Below, in pieces: positions 18,147 to 27,656 of a stretch of DNA of 64,000 bases. This stretch comes from Flavivirga spongiicola (GTDB lineage Bacteria > Bacteroidota > Bacteroidia > Flavobacteriales > Flavobacteriaceae), in the NCBI RefSeq assembly GCF_030540825.1, contig NZ_JAUOEO010000002.1:682001-746000 (forward strand), in the 5' to 3' direction. Below the pieces are notes generated by a model. The model was given only the letters and a program-made list of their open reading frames with translations. It had not been told where the DNA came from and made no database searches. A program made the position numbers and the translations under genes. Each line of letters starts with the position of its first letter. Position 1 is the stretch's first letter.

Positions 18147-19100
18147 ATGTCTGATGTAGTTGCTATCGAACAATTTGTAAAACAATATAAAGATTTAAAA
18201 ACTGAAATTGCGAAGGTAATTATTGGGCAAGATGATGTTGTAAATCAAATTTTAATCTCTATATTTTCAGGAGGACATTCATTACTTATAGGTGTTCCTG
18301 GATTAGCAAAGACCCTCATGGTAAATACTATTGCACAAGCATTAGGGTTAGACTTTAAGCGTATTCAATTCACTCCGGATTTAATGCCAAGCGATATATT
18401 AGGGAGTGAGATTTTGGATGAAGATCGTCATTTCAAATTTATAAAAGGACCTATTTTTTCAAATATTATTTTAGCCGACGAAATTAATAGAACCCCACCA
18501 AAAACACAAGCGGCTCTTTTAGAGGCTATGCAAGAAAGAGCAGTTACTGTTGCTGGACACCATTATAAATTAAGTTTACCATATTTTGTTTTAGCAACCC
18601 AAAATCCTATTGAGCAAGAAGGAACTTACCCATTACCTGAAGCGCAATTAGACCGTTTTATGTTTGCAATCAATTTAGATTACCCTTCTTTTAAAGAAGA
18701 AGTAGAAGTCGTTAAAGCCACTACTTCCGATACTCAGGCTAAAGTTAATGCTTTGTTTTCGGCGCAGCAAATAATCGATTTCCAACACCTTATTCGTCGT
18801 ATTCCAGTAGCAGATAATGTTATTGAATATGCAGTTTCCATGGTAAGCAAAACAAGACCTAACGGAAATGTGGCAGCAGATTTGGTTAAAACATATATAG
18901 ATTGGGGAGCAGGACCAAGAGCCTCTCAGAATTTAATTTTGGCAGCGAAAACACATGCAGCTGTTAATGGTAAATTCTCCCCGGATATTGAAAATGTTCA
19001 GGCTGTAGCGAATAGTATTTTAAGGCATAGAATCATCAAAAACTACAAAGCAGAGGCCGAAGGTATTTCAGAAGAAGAAATCATTAAGAGTCTGTTTTAA
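18147..19100 (+). CDS. MoxR-family AAA+ ATPase
   Basis: 317 residues, cytosolic. Walker A GVPGLAKT at 49-56, Walker B IILADEINR, sensor region LATQNPIEQEGTYPLPEAQLDRF, and the C-terminal lid with GAGPRASQNLILAAK, all typical of MoxR. These ATPases act as chaperones that insert metals or fold partner proteins, usually with VWA or DUF58 proteins; none is adjacent here. It starts 4 bases after the surA stop and should be the last gene of the chaperone operon. An acyltransferase gene follows after only 25 bases, so read-through into the accessory block is likely. Confidence 0.93.
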   Translation: MSDVVAIEQFVKQYKDLKTEIAKVIIGQDDVVNQILISIFSGGHSLLIGVPGLAKTLMVNTIAQALGLDFKRIQFTPDLMPSDILGSEILDEDRHFKFIKGPIFSNIILADEINRTPPKTQAALLEAMQERAVTVAGHHYKLSLPYFVLATQNPIEQEGTYPLPEAQLDRFMFAINLDYPSFKEEVEVVKATTSDTQAKVNALFSAQQIIDFQHLIRRIPVADNVIEYAVSMVSKTRPNGNVAADLVKTYIDWGAGPRASQNLILAAKTHAAVNGKFSPDIENVQAVANSILRHRIIKNYKAEAEGISEEEIIKSLF

Positions 19101-19125
19101 ATTTTTGTACATTGAGGTCATATCG

Positions 19126-20250
19126 ATGTATATAAATAGTAAGCATAGAATTTTTGGATTAGATATTATTAGAGCATTAGCTATTTTATTGGTTTTATGC
19201 TCACATTCTACACTGTTACTTTTTCCAAATCAAAATAATGTATACCTAACTGTCACTCAGTTTTTCGGAACAGTTGGAGTAGACCTTTTCTTTGTTTTAA
19301 GTGGTTACTTAATTGGAGGGATCTTGCTAAAACAGATCAATGAAGGAAAAGTAACGGTTAAAGACTTTCTGTATTTCTGGGTACGAAGGTGGTTTAGAAC
19401 TTTACCAAATTACTTCTTAATTCTTATTTTAAATATTCTGCTCTTTTATTTTTTACATGAAAAAATCATCGAAAATATTTTTTATTTTTTTGCTTTTTTA
19501 CAGAATTTTTCAAGCCCACACCCGGGCTTTTTTACAGAAGCGTGGAGTTTGTCCATTGAGGAGTATGCCTACATAGTTGGCCCTTTAGCCCTACTTATTT
19601 TAATGACCTTTTTTAAAAATTGTTCTAAAAAGACTTTATACATAGTAATGTCGCTGGTCATCATAATTATAATAACTTTTTTACGCATAAATTATCATAC
19701 GAATCATGATATCATTTCACATCACGATTGGAGTAAGCACATAAGGAAAGTAGTTATTTATAGAATAGATAGCATTTATTATGGTTTCCTTGCTGCATTT
19801 TTAGCGCAAGTATTTCATTCAGCTTGGAATAACTATAAAAAATGGTTTTTAGTACTAGGGATATTGTTATTTATTGGATTGCATAGCTGTGTTTTCTTAT
19901 TTAATATGCAACCGGAAAATTCCCAATTGTTTTTTAATGTTTTTTACTTACCATTATTATCAATAAGTCTATTGTTGTTTTTTCCTTTTTTTAGTAGCTG
20001 GAAAACAGGTGGGCCTTTTAAGAATACAATCACTAAGATAAGTGTCCTGTCCTATGCTTTATACCTTATTAACTATTCTATAGTGCTGCTTACAATTCAA
20101 AACTTTATTAGTGTAGAGGGGACACCATTGGTGATCAAATTTTTAATTCTCTTACTGTATTGGTTTTTATCATTTGGATTATCATATTTATTATTTAAAT
20201 ATTTTGAAAGACCAATGACTAATTTAAGAGATTCAAGTTTTTTTAAATGA
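19126..20250 (+). CDS. OafA/YrhL-type membrane acyltransferase (copy 1)
   Basis: Family 3 acyltransferase, about 374 residues and ten hydrophobic segments. I chose the ATG at 19126 (MYINSKHRIFGLDIIRALAI); the frame is open from a TTG at 19105. Motifs: FGLDIIRALAILLVLCSH with the catalytic His, FFVLSGYLIGG, YFWVRRWFRTLPNYF, FFTEAWSLSIEEYAYI and the C-terminal FERPMTNLRDS. The family moves acyl groups across the membrane onto glycans, lipids or small molecules. A paralog with the same ends (copy 2) lies 2.9 kb downstream. The real acceptor is unknown. Confidence 0.88.
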   Translation: MYINSKHRIFGLDIIRALAILLVLCSHSTLLLFPNQNNVYLTVTQFFGTVGVDLFFVLSGYLIGGILLKQINEGKVTVKDFLYFWVRRWFRTLPNYFLILILNILLFYFLHEKIIENIFYFFAFLQNFSSPHPGFFTEAWSLSIEEYAYIVGPLALLILMTFFKNCSKKTLYIVMSLVIIIIITFLRINYHTNHDIISHHDWSKHIRKVVIYRIDSIYYGFLAAFLAQVFHSAWNNYKKWFLVLGILLFIGLHSCVFLFNMQPENSQLFFNVFYLPLLSISLLLFFPFFSSWKTGGPFKNTITKISVLSYALYLINYSIVLLTIQNFISVEGTPLVIKFLILLLYWFLSFGLSYLLFKYFERPMTNLRDSSFFK

Positions 20251-20276
20251 ATAAGGAGATTTATAAGAGCTATGAT

Positions 20277-20870
20277 TTATTCCGATAGAAGAAAAGAAAT
20301 GTCTCTTTTTAATCGATTAACTTCTTCGTCAACCAATATATTATAAAACCCTCTTATGGATTGTTTTTTATCAACCAAGGAAACATAACTGCTGTGATAA
20401 AAATCAAGGCCATCTTTTTTAGGCTTAAAATCAGTTATAAATTGATTAGCCTGATCTCTGGTTTTATCAGTATTAGCATATAAAAACTGCCATGTATCAT
20501 TAGGAATTTCCGTTGATTCTGAGTAAGATTTTAAAACGGAGATGCTATCATTTTTTGGATCGATTGTATGCGAAACGATCATAAAATGATGGTTATTTTT
20601 AAAGGCTTTAGCAATGTCTATTAATTCATCCCTCATTGGTGGACAAATACTTGGACAGCGCGTAAAGAAGAAATTTGAAATGAAGACTTTATTCTCGATA
20701 TTTTTAGTGCCAAAAGTTTCATTCAGTTGATTCGTAAATCCTTCGTATTTAATTGAATAATGTGTTTTATTTCCTGAGTCATCAATCTTATAACTTAAAA
20801 CAGGAAGCTTTTCTGAATTGTTTTGACAACTCAAAATGAGCAATAAAATAAGAACCCTAAGAAGTTTCAT
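20277..20870 (-). CDS. Sco1/SenC-family copper lipoprotein
   Basis: 197 residues. Signal MKLLRVLILLLILSC with lipobox Cys15. Thioredoxin-like domain with the Sco metal site: Cys72 and Cys76 in RCPSICPPM and His159 in DFYHSSYVSLVD. Sco proteins carry copper (or reduce thiols) for copper enzymes such as cytochrome oxidase; no oxidase gene is near. Its start overlaps the end of the upstream gene by 14 bases, so the two are translationally coupled, which suggests it supplies copper to that protein. Confidence 0.85.
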   Translation of the reverse strand: MKLLRVLILLLILSCQNNSEKLPVLSYKIDDSGNKTHYSIKYEGFTNQLNETFGTKNIENKVFISNFFFTRCPSICPPMRDELIDIAKAFKNNHHFMIVSHTIDPKNDSISVLKSYSESTEIPNDTWQFLYANTDKTRDQANQFITDFKPKKDGLDFYHSSYVSLVDKKQSIRGFYNILVDEEVNRLKRDISFLLSE

Positions 20871-22017
20871 CTGGCTTTTGATTGTATCTTTTTAATTTTT
20901 CATCCATCTCCTTGTCATATAAAAACATAAACATACTGGCCATCATGTCTTGATTAATATTTGAGGTATTATTCGTTTTTAAAACTAACTCGTATTTGTG
21001 ATCGGAATAAAGTTCAATGCCTTTTTCACCAGAAAAATAGGTAACCTCCTCGAGGCCTATTTTATTTATATAATTTTTCGCTTTACTAACAAATAATGTA
21101 GAGTCAATAGTTTTGTCTCTAAAAGATAGAGTTTCAGAAAAAGGATGTAAATGAGTAGCAATAAGGTGTAAAGTGGTGTTTTCTGATAATTGTAACTGTT
21201 CAGTAATATCTGTTTTATAAATAGCCTCACCTGGAAAAATAACCCAGTGTCCAGAATAAGAAATACCATCTTTATAAGTATAACTATGATTTTTAGTCTC
21301 AATAGGTAAACACATATTTGGGTTTTTTGTAGTTGGACCATCATAAGGGTTTTCGGAATCGTATGGTAAAACAATCATAACTGGTTTTGTCATAATTGGT
21401 TTCATATTTTCGTTGTGCTTCTCATAGCCAATATTTATTTCATGTTTAACAGAAAATGCATCTCCAACAATATTATGATTTAGAGTTTGAGTGGTTAAAA
21501 ATAAATTTTCGTTACTAAAAACAGGAAAGCCAAAACCTTTAGGAAGTCGATAATTTTCAATACCACTAGTCATTGTTGTTAAACGTGGATATTGTGAGCC
21601 AATTCTATGATTTAATCCCCACCTCCCATAGTGTTCACTATCATAAAAATCAATATTTGTGTGACATATAAAGTCATTTGAAATGTCGCTATCTTCGTTG
21701 TTATTTATGGCTTTAGTTTCAAAAGAAGTTATCCAAAGTAAGTCTGATTTTTTAGAATTTAATTGAAATGGTTTTATTACTTGGGGCCCTTCCATAGATT
21801 TATATATATTATCAATTACCATCGTTGGAGTAATTAGTGAAATAGAATGATCTTTTGAAGTTATATTCCATGTATTGTCAACGAATCCAAGTTTGTGAGA
21901 CAGGTATGTTTTTACAATAGCTTTATGTCTATTAGAAAGATTTAGATAATAGAGACCGGCAATTGTAATTACCAATAAAATTAGAAAAACAAAATATTTT
22001 GTTACTTTAGATTTCAT
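20857..22017 (-). CDS. Membrane-anchored protein resembling PHM/DBM copper monooxygenases
   Basis: 386 residues with one N-terminal anchor (about 7-25) and a large external domain. I see a pattern like the type-2 copper monooxygenase fold: Cys118-His119 in DFICHTNIDF (first copper site, where PHM has His-His), His181 in LTTQTLNHN, the His-x-His of the second site in IATHLHPF (His289, His291), and a late Met in DMMASMFMFLYD (Met359), corresponding to PHM DEMCNLYIMYY. Spacing and order agree with PHM, but overall similarity is low and there is no classical HHM triplet. Overlap with the Sco gene supports copper. It could instead be a structural relative without activity. Transcribed divergently from the next membrane protein. 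Confidence 0.5.
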   Translation of the reverse strand: MKSKVTKYFVFLILLVITIAGLYYLNLSNRHKAIVKTYLSHKLGFVDNTWNITSKDHSISLITPTMVIDNIYKSMEGPQVIKPFQLNSKKSDLLWITSFETKAINNNEDSDISNDFICHTNIDFYDSEHYGRWGLNHRIGSQYPRLTTMTSGIENYRLPKGFGFPVFSNENLFLTTQTLNHNIVGDAFSVKHEINIGYEKHNENMKPIMTKPVMIVLPYDSENPYDGPTTKNPNMCLPIETKNHSYTYKDGISYSGHWVIFPGEAIYKTDITEQLQLSENTTLHLIATHLHPFSETLSFRDKTIDSTLFVSKAKNYINKIGLEEVTYFSGEKGIELYSDHKYELVLKTNNTSNINQDMMASMFMFLYDKEMDEKLKRYNQKPDETS

Positions 22018-22073
22018 TTAAACCATTTCATTATTAGAATAACGAAAATACTAATTAAAACAATAGAGTAATA

Positions 22074-23129
22074 ATGTCAAAAAGGTTATTGATTAGAGTA
22101 TTATTAATTATTAGTTTCGTAATTCCATTAATATTAAGTTTTTCTGTTTGGTTCTCAAATAGAGGATTTCCAACTACACCATTATTTTTTAAAACTTTAG
22201 AATTTAATTATTATATAGATGTATTGCTATTAATAGTTTTTTGTGCGTCAGCTGTTTGGTTTCTTTTAAAAGATAAGGGGAGCGGAGGCTTATGTTTTTT
22301 TCTTATATACATTTTATTGTCTGTTTTTGATCAAACACGAATTCAACCTTTCTTTTTTGAAATTGCCATAATTATTTTCTTTTACTATTTATTTAGGAAT
22401 AATTTTAATCATTTTAAAATGGCCTTTTTCCTGCTTATGGCAGGTACTTACATTTGGAGCGGTTTACATAAAGCCAATGTTGTTTTTTATGAATTTTGGT
22501 TTGAAGGCTTAAATAAAAGAATACCATTTATCCCCGTTTTTTTTAGACAAATTTTTACTTGGTTAGTGCCTTTTATCGAGGCATTATTTGGAGTGGCATT
22601 ACTGTTTAATAAAACTAGAAAACTTGGTATTTATATGTTAGCACTCATGCATGCAATGGTTTTAATAACCTTGATTTATAGTGGTGTAGGTTTTACTGTA
22701 TTTCCATTAAATATGATTAATGTTGTATTGCTTTTTATGCTATATAATGGTTTTGATTGGAATATATTTAAATTAAGGAATAGCAAGAGCATAAAAATAA
22801 AAATCGTTGCTTTTTATGCTTTAATATTACCAGCCTTAAACCTGATAGGTTATTATGATCATTTATTGGCATTTAGTTACTTTTCCGGCAAGCCATCATA
22901 TTGCAATATCTTTTTTTTAAATAAAGAAGACAAAAGTAAAGTTCCTGAAAAGGTTCAGAGCATTATAAGAGAGCACGAAGGAAGATATTATATAAATGTA
23001 AATGAGTGGAGTCTTGTTTACGTAAATTTATTATGTTATCCGGAAGATCGTGTTTATTTATATTTACAAGATTATTTAGAAACGTTTACAGGGACGAAGA
23101 CAACCTCCTTACAGTATTATAAAAAATAA
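22074..23129 (+). CDS. Polytopic membrane protein, HTTM/DoxX-like
   Basis: 351 residues, about eight hydrophobic segments followed by a soluble C-terminal tail of about 75 residues (IIREHEGRYYINVNEWSLVY). The stretch TYIWSGLHKANVVFYEFW followed by helices with FIEALFGVALLFNKTRKLG looks like HTTM/DoxX-type proteins, the membrane part shared with vitamin-K carboxylases, but I am not certain. It is followed by the second acyltransferase after a single base, so both are co-translated. Function unknown; the neighbourhood points to modification of an envelope or exported product. Confidence 0.55.
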   Translation: MSKRLLIRVLLIISFVIPLILSFSVWFSNRGFPTTPLFFKTLEFNYYIDVLLLIVFCASAVWFLLKDKGSGGLCFFLIYILLSVFDQTRIQPFFFEIAIIIFFYYLFRNNFNHFKMAFFLLMAGTYIWSGLHKANVVFYEFWFEGLNKRIPFIPVFFRQIFTWLVPFIEALFGVALLFNKTRKLGIYMLALMHAMVLITLIYSGVGFTVFPLNMINVVLLFMLYNGFDWNIFKLRNSKSIKIKIVAFYALILPALNLIGYYDHLLAFSYFSGKPSYCNIFFLNKEDKSKVPEKVQSIIREHEGRYYINVNEWSLVYVNLLCYPEDRVYLYLQDYLETFTGTKTTSLQYYKK

Positions 23130-23130
23130 T

Positions 23131-24255
23131 ATGAAGCAAAGAGTTTTTGGCTTAGATTTAGTTAGAGCAATTGCTATAGTCATGGTTGTTTTTTCACATG
23201 TTGCATGGATAATCCCTAAAGACAAGAAGTTAACATTGGATGTCTTGAGTGTTTTTGGGGTTCTTGGTGTAGAAATCTTCTTTGTACTCAGTGGGTTTTT
23301 AATAGGCAGAATTATATTTAGAATATACACTTCTGATGATTTTAGTTTTTCGAGTATTTTTTATTTTTGGATCAGGCGTTGGTTTAGAACGTTACCAAAT
23401 TATTATTTAGCATTACTGATTAATATTTGTGCAGCTGTTTATATTGGAATGACACTACCAGATGGTTTATGGAAATATGTTTTCTTTATTCAAAATTTTT
23501 CATCGGAAATGCCAAGGTTTTTTATGGAGTCATGGAGCTTATCTATTGAAGAATTTGCATATCTTTTATTACCATTATGCTTGTTTTTTACACTTTTTAT
23601 AAAAACAAAAATTTCAAAGCCTAATACGTTTTTAGGGATGACGCTTCTAATTATTTTTCTATTTATTATTTCAAAGACAATTTACAATTTTAATGAGCCA
23701 GTTCGAACATTGATTAATTGGAATAATAGCCTTAAATCTATCGTTATTTATAGAATAGATGCTGTTTATTACGGTGTATTAGCTGCTTATATTTCAATTG
23801 TAAAAACGAAATTTTGGAAGCGCATAAAATATACTTCTTTTGGTTTGGGAATGCTTCTATTTTTAAGTTGGAATGTATTAATGTTAATCAAAGCAGTGCA
23901 AATTGAAGAATATTCTTTTGTATGGAATGTATTATATCTCCCAATGAACTCTATTATAATCATGTTAATGTTTCCTTTGTTAAGTCAAATGAATACTGCT
24001 CCTGAGTTTATTTTGAAACCTATTACTTTTATTAGTGTTATTTCATATGCCATATACGTTATACACTATTCTGTAATATTACAATTACTTAAATACTTTA
24101 TACCCTCTAATAATTTACCTGATTTTGATATTATGGTCTATATCATAGTATATATATCCTCGACTATCTTGATATCTTATATCATTTATCGATTTTTTGA
24201 AAGCCCAATAACTAAATTAAGAGATTCAAATTTTATCAAAAAAAGATTTATTTAA
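23131..24255 (+). CDS. OafA/YrhL-type membrane acyltransferase (copy 2)
   Basis: 374 residues, paralogous to the gene at 19126 along its whole length. Shared motifs: FGLDLVRAIAIVMVVFSH (catalytic His), FFVLSGFLIGR, FYFWIRRWFRTLPNYYL, FFMESWSLSIEEFAYL, YRIDAVYYGVLAAY and a C-terminal FESPITKLRDSNF. The ATG follows the TAA of the HTTM-like gene after one base. The pair of acyltransferases brackets the copper genes, so duplication may have accompanied formation of the block. Acceptor unknown. Confidence 0.88.
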   Translation: MKQRVFGLDLVRAIAIVMVVFSHVAWIIPKDKKLTLDVLSVFGVLGVEIFFVLSGFLIGRIIFRIYTSDDFSFSSIFYFWIRRWFRTLPNYYLALLINICAAVYIGMTLPDGLWKYVFFIQNFSSEMPRFFMESWSLSIEEFAYLLLPLCLFFTLFIKTKISKPNTFLGMTLLIIFLFIISKTIYNFNEPVRTLINWNNSLKSIVIYRIDAVYYGVLAAYISIVKTKFWKRIKYTSFGLGMLLFLSWNVLMLIKAVQIEEYSFVWNVLYLPMNSIIIMLMFPLLSQMNTAPEFILKPITFISVISYAIYVIHYSVILQLLKYFIPSNNLPDFDIMVYIIVYISSTILISYIIYRFFESPITKLRDSNFIKKRFI

Positions 24256-24444
24256 TAAGAAGACTTATTAAATCATCAATTTTATTCATTTTTTAGTGAT
24301 AAAACGTAAGTCATATTAATTAATAATGTCACTATAACAAATTAATATTATCAGGTAATGTATTGCACCGTTTATTTTTAAAACTTTGTTTTTATTTTGT
24401 AATTTGCATGACTTTTAAATTAACTGATACTTAAAATATTTTTT

Positions 24445-26715
24445 ATGGCATTTGACATCGATATGATTAAGGGTGTATACACCAAAATGGTTGAACGCGT
24501 TGATAAAGCGCGCGAAATAGGCGGAAAACCATTAACACTTTCTGAAAAGATTTTGTATTCTCATCTTTGGGATGGGAATCCTACAAAGACATTTGTAAGA
24601 GGAAAGGACTATGTAGACTTTGCACCAGATAGAATAGCGTGTCAAGATGCGACAGCTCAAATGGCATTATTACAGTTTATGCAAGCTGGAAAATCTAAGG
24701 TAGCTGTGCCTACTACTGTGCATTGTGATCACTTAATACAGGCGAAAGAAGGTGCCAAAACAGATTTAAAACATGCTAACGCAGTAAGTAGTGAGGTATT
24801 TAATTTTTTAGAGTCTGTTTCTAATAAATATGGTATCGGTTTTTGGAAACCAGGAGCTGGGATTATTCACCAAGTAGTTTTAGAAAATTATGCTTTTCCG
24901 GGAGGTATGATGATAGGTACAGATTCTCATACAGTAAATGCAGGTGGATTAGGAATGGTTGCTATTGGTGTTGGAGGTGCTGATGCTGTAGATGTGATGG
25001 CGGGTATGGCTTGGGAATTAAAGTTTCCTAAACTAATAGGAGTCAGGTTGACTGGTAAATTATCTGGTTGGACAGCTCCAAAAGATGTTATTTTAAAAGT
25101 AGCTGAGATTCTTACTGTTAAAGGTGGAACAGGAGCTATTGTTGAATATTTTGGTCCAGGTGCTACATCTATGTCTTGTACAGGAAAAGGTACTATTAGT
25201 AACATGGGGGCTGAAATTGGAGCGACTACATCAACATTTGGTTATGATGATTCTATGGAGCGATATTTACGTGCCACAGATAGAGCAGATGTTGCAGACG
25301 CTGCAAATAGTGTAAAAGAATATTTAACTGCTGATGCAGAAGTGTATGCAAATCCTGAGCAATATTTTGATCAGGTTATTGATATAAATTTATCTGAATT
25401 AGGTCCCCTTTTAAATGGACCTTTTACACCAGATTTATCTACTGAAGTAGGCTCAGCAATGACGGAAAAAGCAAAAGCTAACGATTGGCCAGTTAGAGTA
25501 GAATGGGGCTTAATAGGTTCTTGTACAAATTCTTCTTATGAAGATTTATCACGTGCCTCTTCCATTGCTCAACAAGCTTTAGATAAAGGGTTGAAAATGA
25601 AGGCAGAGTTAGGTATTAATCCAGGTTCTGAGCAAGTTCGTTATACGGCTGAAAGAGATGGTATTCTCAATGTGTTTGAGAAATTGGATGCTAAAATATT
25701 TACGAATGCATGTGGGCCTTGTATTGGACAATGGGCTAGATATAGCGATCCTAAAAATGCACCTAAAAACAGTATAGTACATTCGTTTAATAGAAACTTT
25801 GCTAAGCGAGCAGATGGCAATCCAAATACACATGCGTTTGTTGCTTCTCCAGAATTAACAGCCGCAATAGCTGTTGCAGGACGTCTAGATTTCAACCCAC
25901 TTAGAGATAAGTTAATTAATGAAAATGGACAAGAAGTTATGTTCGATGAACCAACAGGGTGGGAATTACCACCAAAAGGTTTCGCTGTAGAAGATGCTGG
26001 TTATGTAGAACCAGTTGCAGATGGAAGTAGCGTAAAAGTATCTGTTAGCCCAACATCAGAAAGGTTACAATTATTAACACCATTTGAACCAATTGGAAAT
26101 GAAATTAAAGGTGCTAAATTATTAATTAAGGCATTTGGTAAATGTACGACAGACCATATATCTATGGCTGGACCTTGGTTGCGTTTCCGTGGGCATTTAG
26201 ATAATATTTCTAATAACTGTTTTATTGGAGCTGTTAATGCGTTTGGACAAAAAACAAACTTTGTTAAAAACCAACTAACAGGTGATTATGCTGGTGTTCC
26301 AGATACGGCGAGGGCTTATAAAGCTGCTGGAGTTAAAACCGTAGTTGTAGGAGATCATAACTATGGAGAAGGTTCATCTCGCGAACACGCAGCTATGGAG
26401 CCTAGACATTTAGGTGTTGCTGCTGTTATTGTAAAATCATTCGCACGTATTCATGAAACAAATCTTAAAAAACAAGGGATGTTAGGATTAACGTTTGCTA
26501 ATGAAGCAGATTACGATTTAATTCAAGAAGATGACACATTTAACTTTACAGATTTAAATGCATTTACTCAAGGAAAACAGCTAACTTTAGAAGTAGTTCA
26601 TGCGGATGGAAGTAAAGATATTATTATGTTAAATCATACCTATAACCAATCTCAAATAGAATGGTATAATGAAGGATCTGCCTTAAACTTGATTAAAAAA
26701 CAAAATGCTGTATAA
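24445..26715 (+). CDS. acnA: Aconitate hydratase
   Basis: 756 residues. Interconverts citrate and isocitrate in the TCA cycle with a 4Fe-4S cluster held by Cys360 (GSCTNSS), Cys423 and Cys426 (NACGPCIG). Other motifs: [62 protein letters not shown], and the swivel-domain [15 protein letters not shown]. Length and sequence type match the mitochondrial-like aconitases of Bacteroidota rather than the long AcnA or AcnB of enterobacteria, so the symbol is by function. It has its own 189-base upstream region and ends at a strong terminator. Confidence 0.96.
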   Translation: MAFDIDMIKGVYTKMVERVDKAREIGGKPLTLSEKILYSHLWDGNPTKTFVRGKDYVDFAPDRIACQDATAQMALLQFMQAGKSKVAVPTTVHCDHLIQAKEGAKTDLKHANAVSSEVFNFLESVSNKYGIGFWKPGAGIIHQVVLENYAFPGGMMIGTDSHTVNAGGLGMVAIGVGGADAVDVMAGMAWELKFPKLIGVRLTGKLSGWTAPKDVILKVAEILTVKGGTGAIVEYFGPGATSMSCTGKGTISNMGAEIGATTSTFGYDDSMERYLRATDRADVADAANSVKEYLTADAEVYANPEQYFDQVIDINLSELGPLLNGPFTPDLSTEVGSAMTEKAKANDWPVRVEWGLIGSCTNSSYEDLSRASSIAQQALDKGLKMKAELGINPGSEQVRYTAERDGILNVFEKLDAKIFTNACGPCIGQWARYSDPKNAPKNSIVHSFNRNFAKRADGNPNTHAFVASPELTAAIAVAGRLDFNPLRDKLINENGQEVMFDEPTGWELPPKGFAVEDAGYVEPVADGSSVKVSVSPTSERLQLLTPFEPIGNEIKGAKLLIKAFGKCTTDHISMAGPWLRFRGHLDNISNNCFIGAVNAFGQKTNFVKNQLTGDYAGVPDTARAYKAAGVKTVVVGDHNYGEGSSREHAAMEPRHLGVAAVIVKSFARIHETNLKKQGMLGLTFANEADYDLIQEDDTFNFTDLNAFTQGKQLTLEVVHADGSKDIIMLNHTYNQSQIEWYNEGSALNLIKKQNAV

Positions 26716-26738
26716 TTAACAGTATTTTATTTATAAGT

Positions 26739-26767
26739 AAATCCAGCTTTTTAAGCTGGATTTTTTG
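26739..26767 (+). terminator. Intrinsic terminator after aconitase
   Basis: Perfect 11-bp stem: AAATCCAGCTT (26739-26749), loop TTT, AAGCTGGATTT (26753-26763), running into a T tract. It lies 24 bases after the acn stop codon and separates it from mazG. Confidence 0.88.
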
Positions 26768-26822
26768 TTTTATCATAATAAATAAAATCATTTATAATTG
26801 TATTTTTACTAAAACACTATAT

Positions 26823-27596
26823 ATGAATTCTAGAACGGCTCAACTAAAAGCTTTTGATAGGTTGTTAACTATCATGGACGAACTTCGAGACCAATGTCCG
26901 TGGGATAAAAAGCAAACTATGGAAACTTTACGTCATTTAACAATTGAGGAAACATATGAGCTAGGTGATGCTATTTTAGATAATGATTTGGATGAGATTA
27001 AAAAAGAATTAGGAGATGTGTTATTACATATAGTTTTCTATTCAAAGATAGGAAGTGAAACGAATGATTTTGACATTGCAGACGTTTGTAATAGTATTTG
27101 TGAAAAGTTAATTAGTAGACATCCACACATTTATGGTGATGTTAAAGTTGAGAATGAAGAAGATGTAAAACGAAATTGGGAAAACTTAAAGTTAAAAGAA
27201 GGAAAAAAAAGTGTTTTAGAAGGTGTACCTAAAAGTTTACCTGCACTAGTAAAAGCAAATAGAATACAAGAAAAAGTAGCTGGCGTTGGTTTTGATTGGG
27301 AAGCACCTAATCAAGTTTGGGAAAAAGTAGAGGAGGAGTTAGCAGAATTTAAAACAGAAGTACAATCTGGGAATCTAGATGCGATGGAAAGCGAATTTGG
27401 AGACGTTATGTTTTCTATGGTAAACTATGCCAGATTTTTAGATATCAACCCAGAGAATGCTTTAGAACGCACTAACAAGAAATTCTCTAAGCGCTTTCAA
27501 TACCTAGAAGAAAAGGCTAAGACAATTAATAAACCTTTAAAAGATATGACTTTAGCAGAAATGGACGTTTTTTGGGAAGAAGCAAAATTGTTATAG
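26823..27596 (+). CDS. mazG: Nucleoside triphosphate pyrophosphohydrolase MazG
   Basis: 257 residues, cytosolic. Hydrolyses (d)NTPs to monophosphates and pyrophosphate. Two MazG units: the N-terminal one with DQCPWDKKQTMETLRHLTIEE, ETYELGDAI and EIKKELGDVLLHIVFY (the ExxE...ExxD metal site), and the C-terminal one with VEEELAEFKTEVQ and MESEFGDVMFSMVNYARFL. The KRNWENLKLKEG link and IQEKVAGVGFDW are also typical. Stand-alone gene after the acn terminator. Confidence 0.95.
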   Translation: MNSRTAQLKAFDRLLTIMDELRDQCPWDKKQTMETLRHLTIEETYELGDAILDNDLDEIKKELGDVLLHIVFYSKIGSETNDFDIADVCNSICEKLISRHPHIYGDVKVENEEDVKRNWENLKLKEGKKSVLEGVPKSLPALVKANRIQEKVAGVGFDWEAPNQVWEKVEEELAEFKTEVQSGNLDAMESEFGDVMFSMVNYARFLDINPENALERTNKKFSKRFQYLEEKAKTINKPLKDMTLAEMDVFWEEAKLL

Positions 27597-27656
27597 TGTC
27601 TGAATAATTCAAAATATGAATTTTTTACAAAAATTTTCAATTCTCATTTGTGATCT

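Noticed and set aside
24256..24444. Possible promoter before aconitase (TAATTTG near 24396)
   Set aside because: One base short of the -7 consensus and no TTTG at the right distance, so I did not list it.
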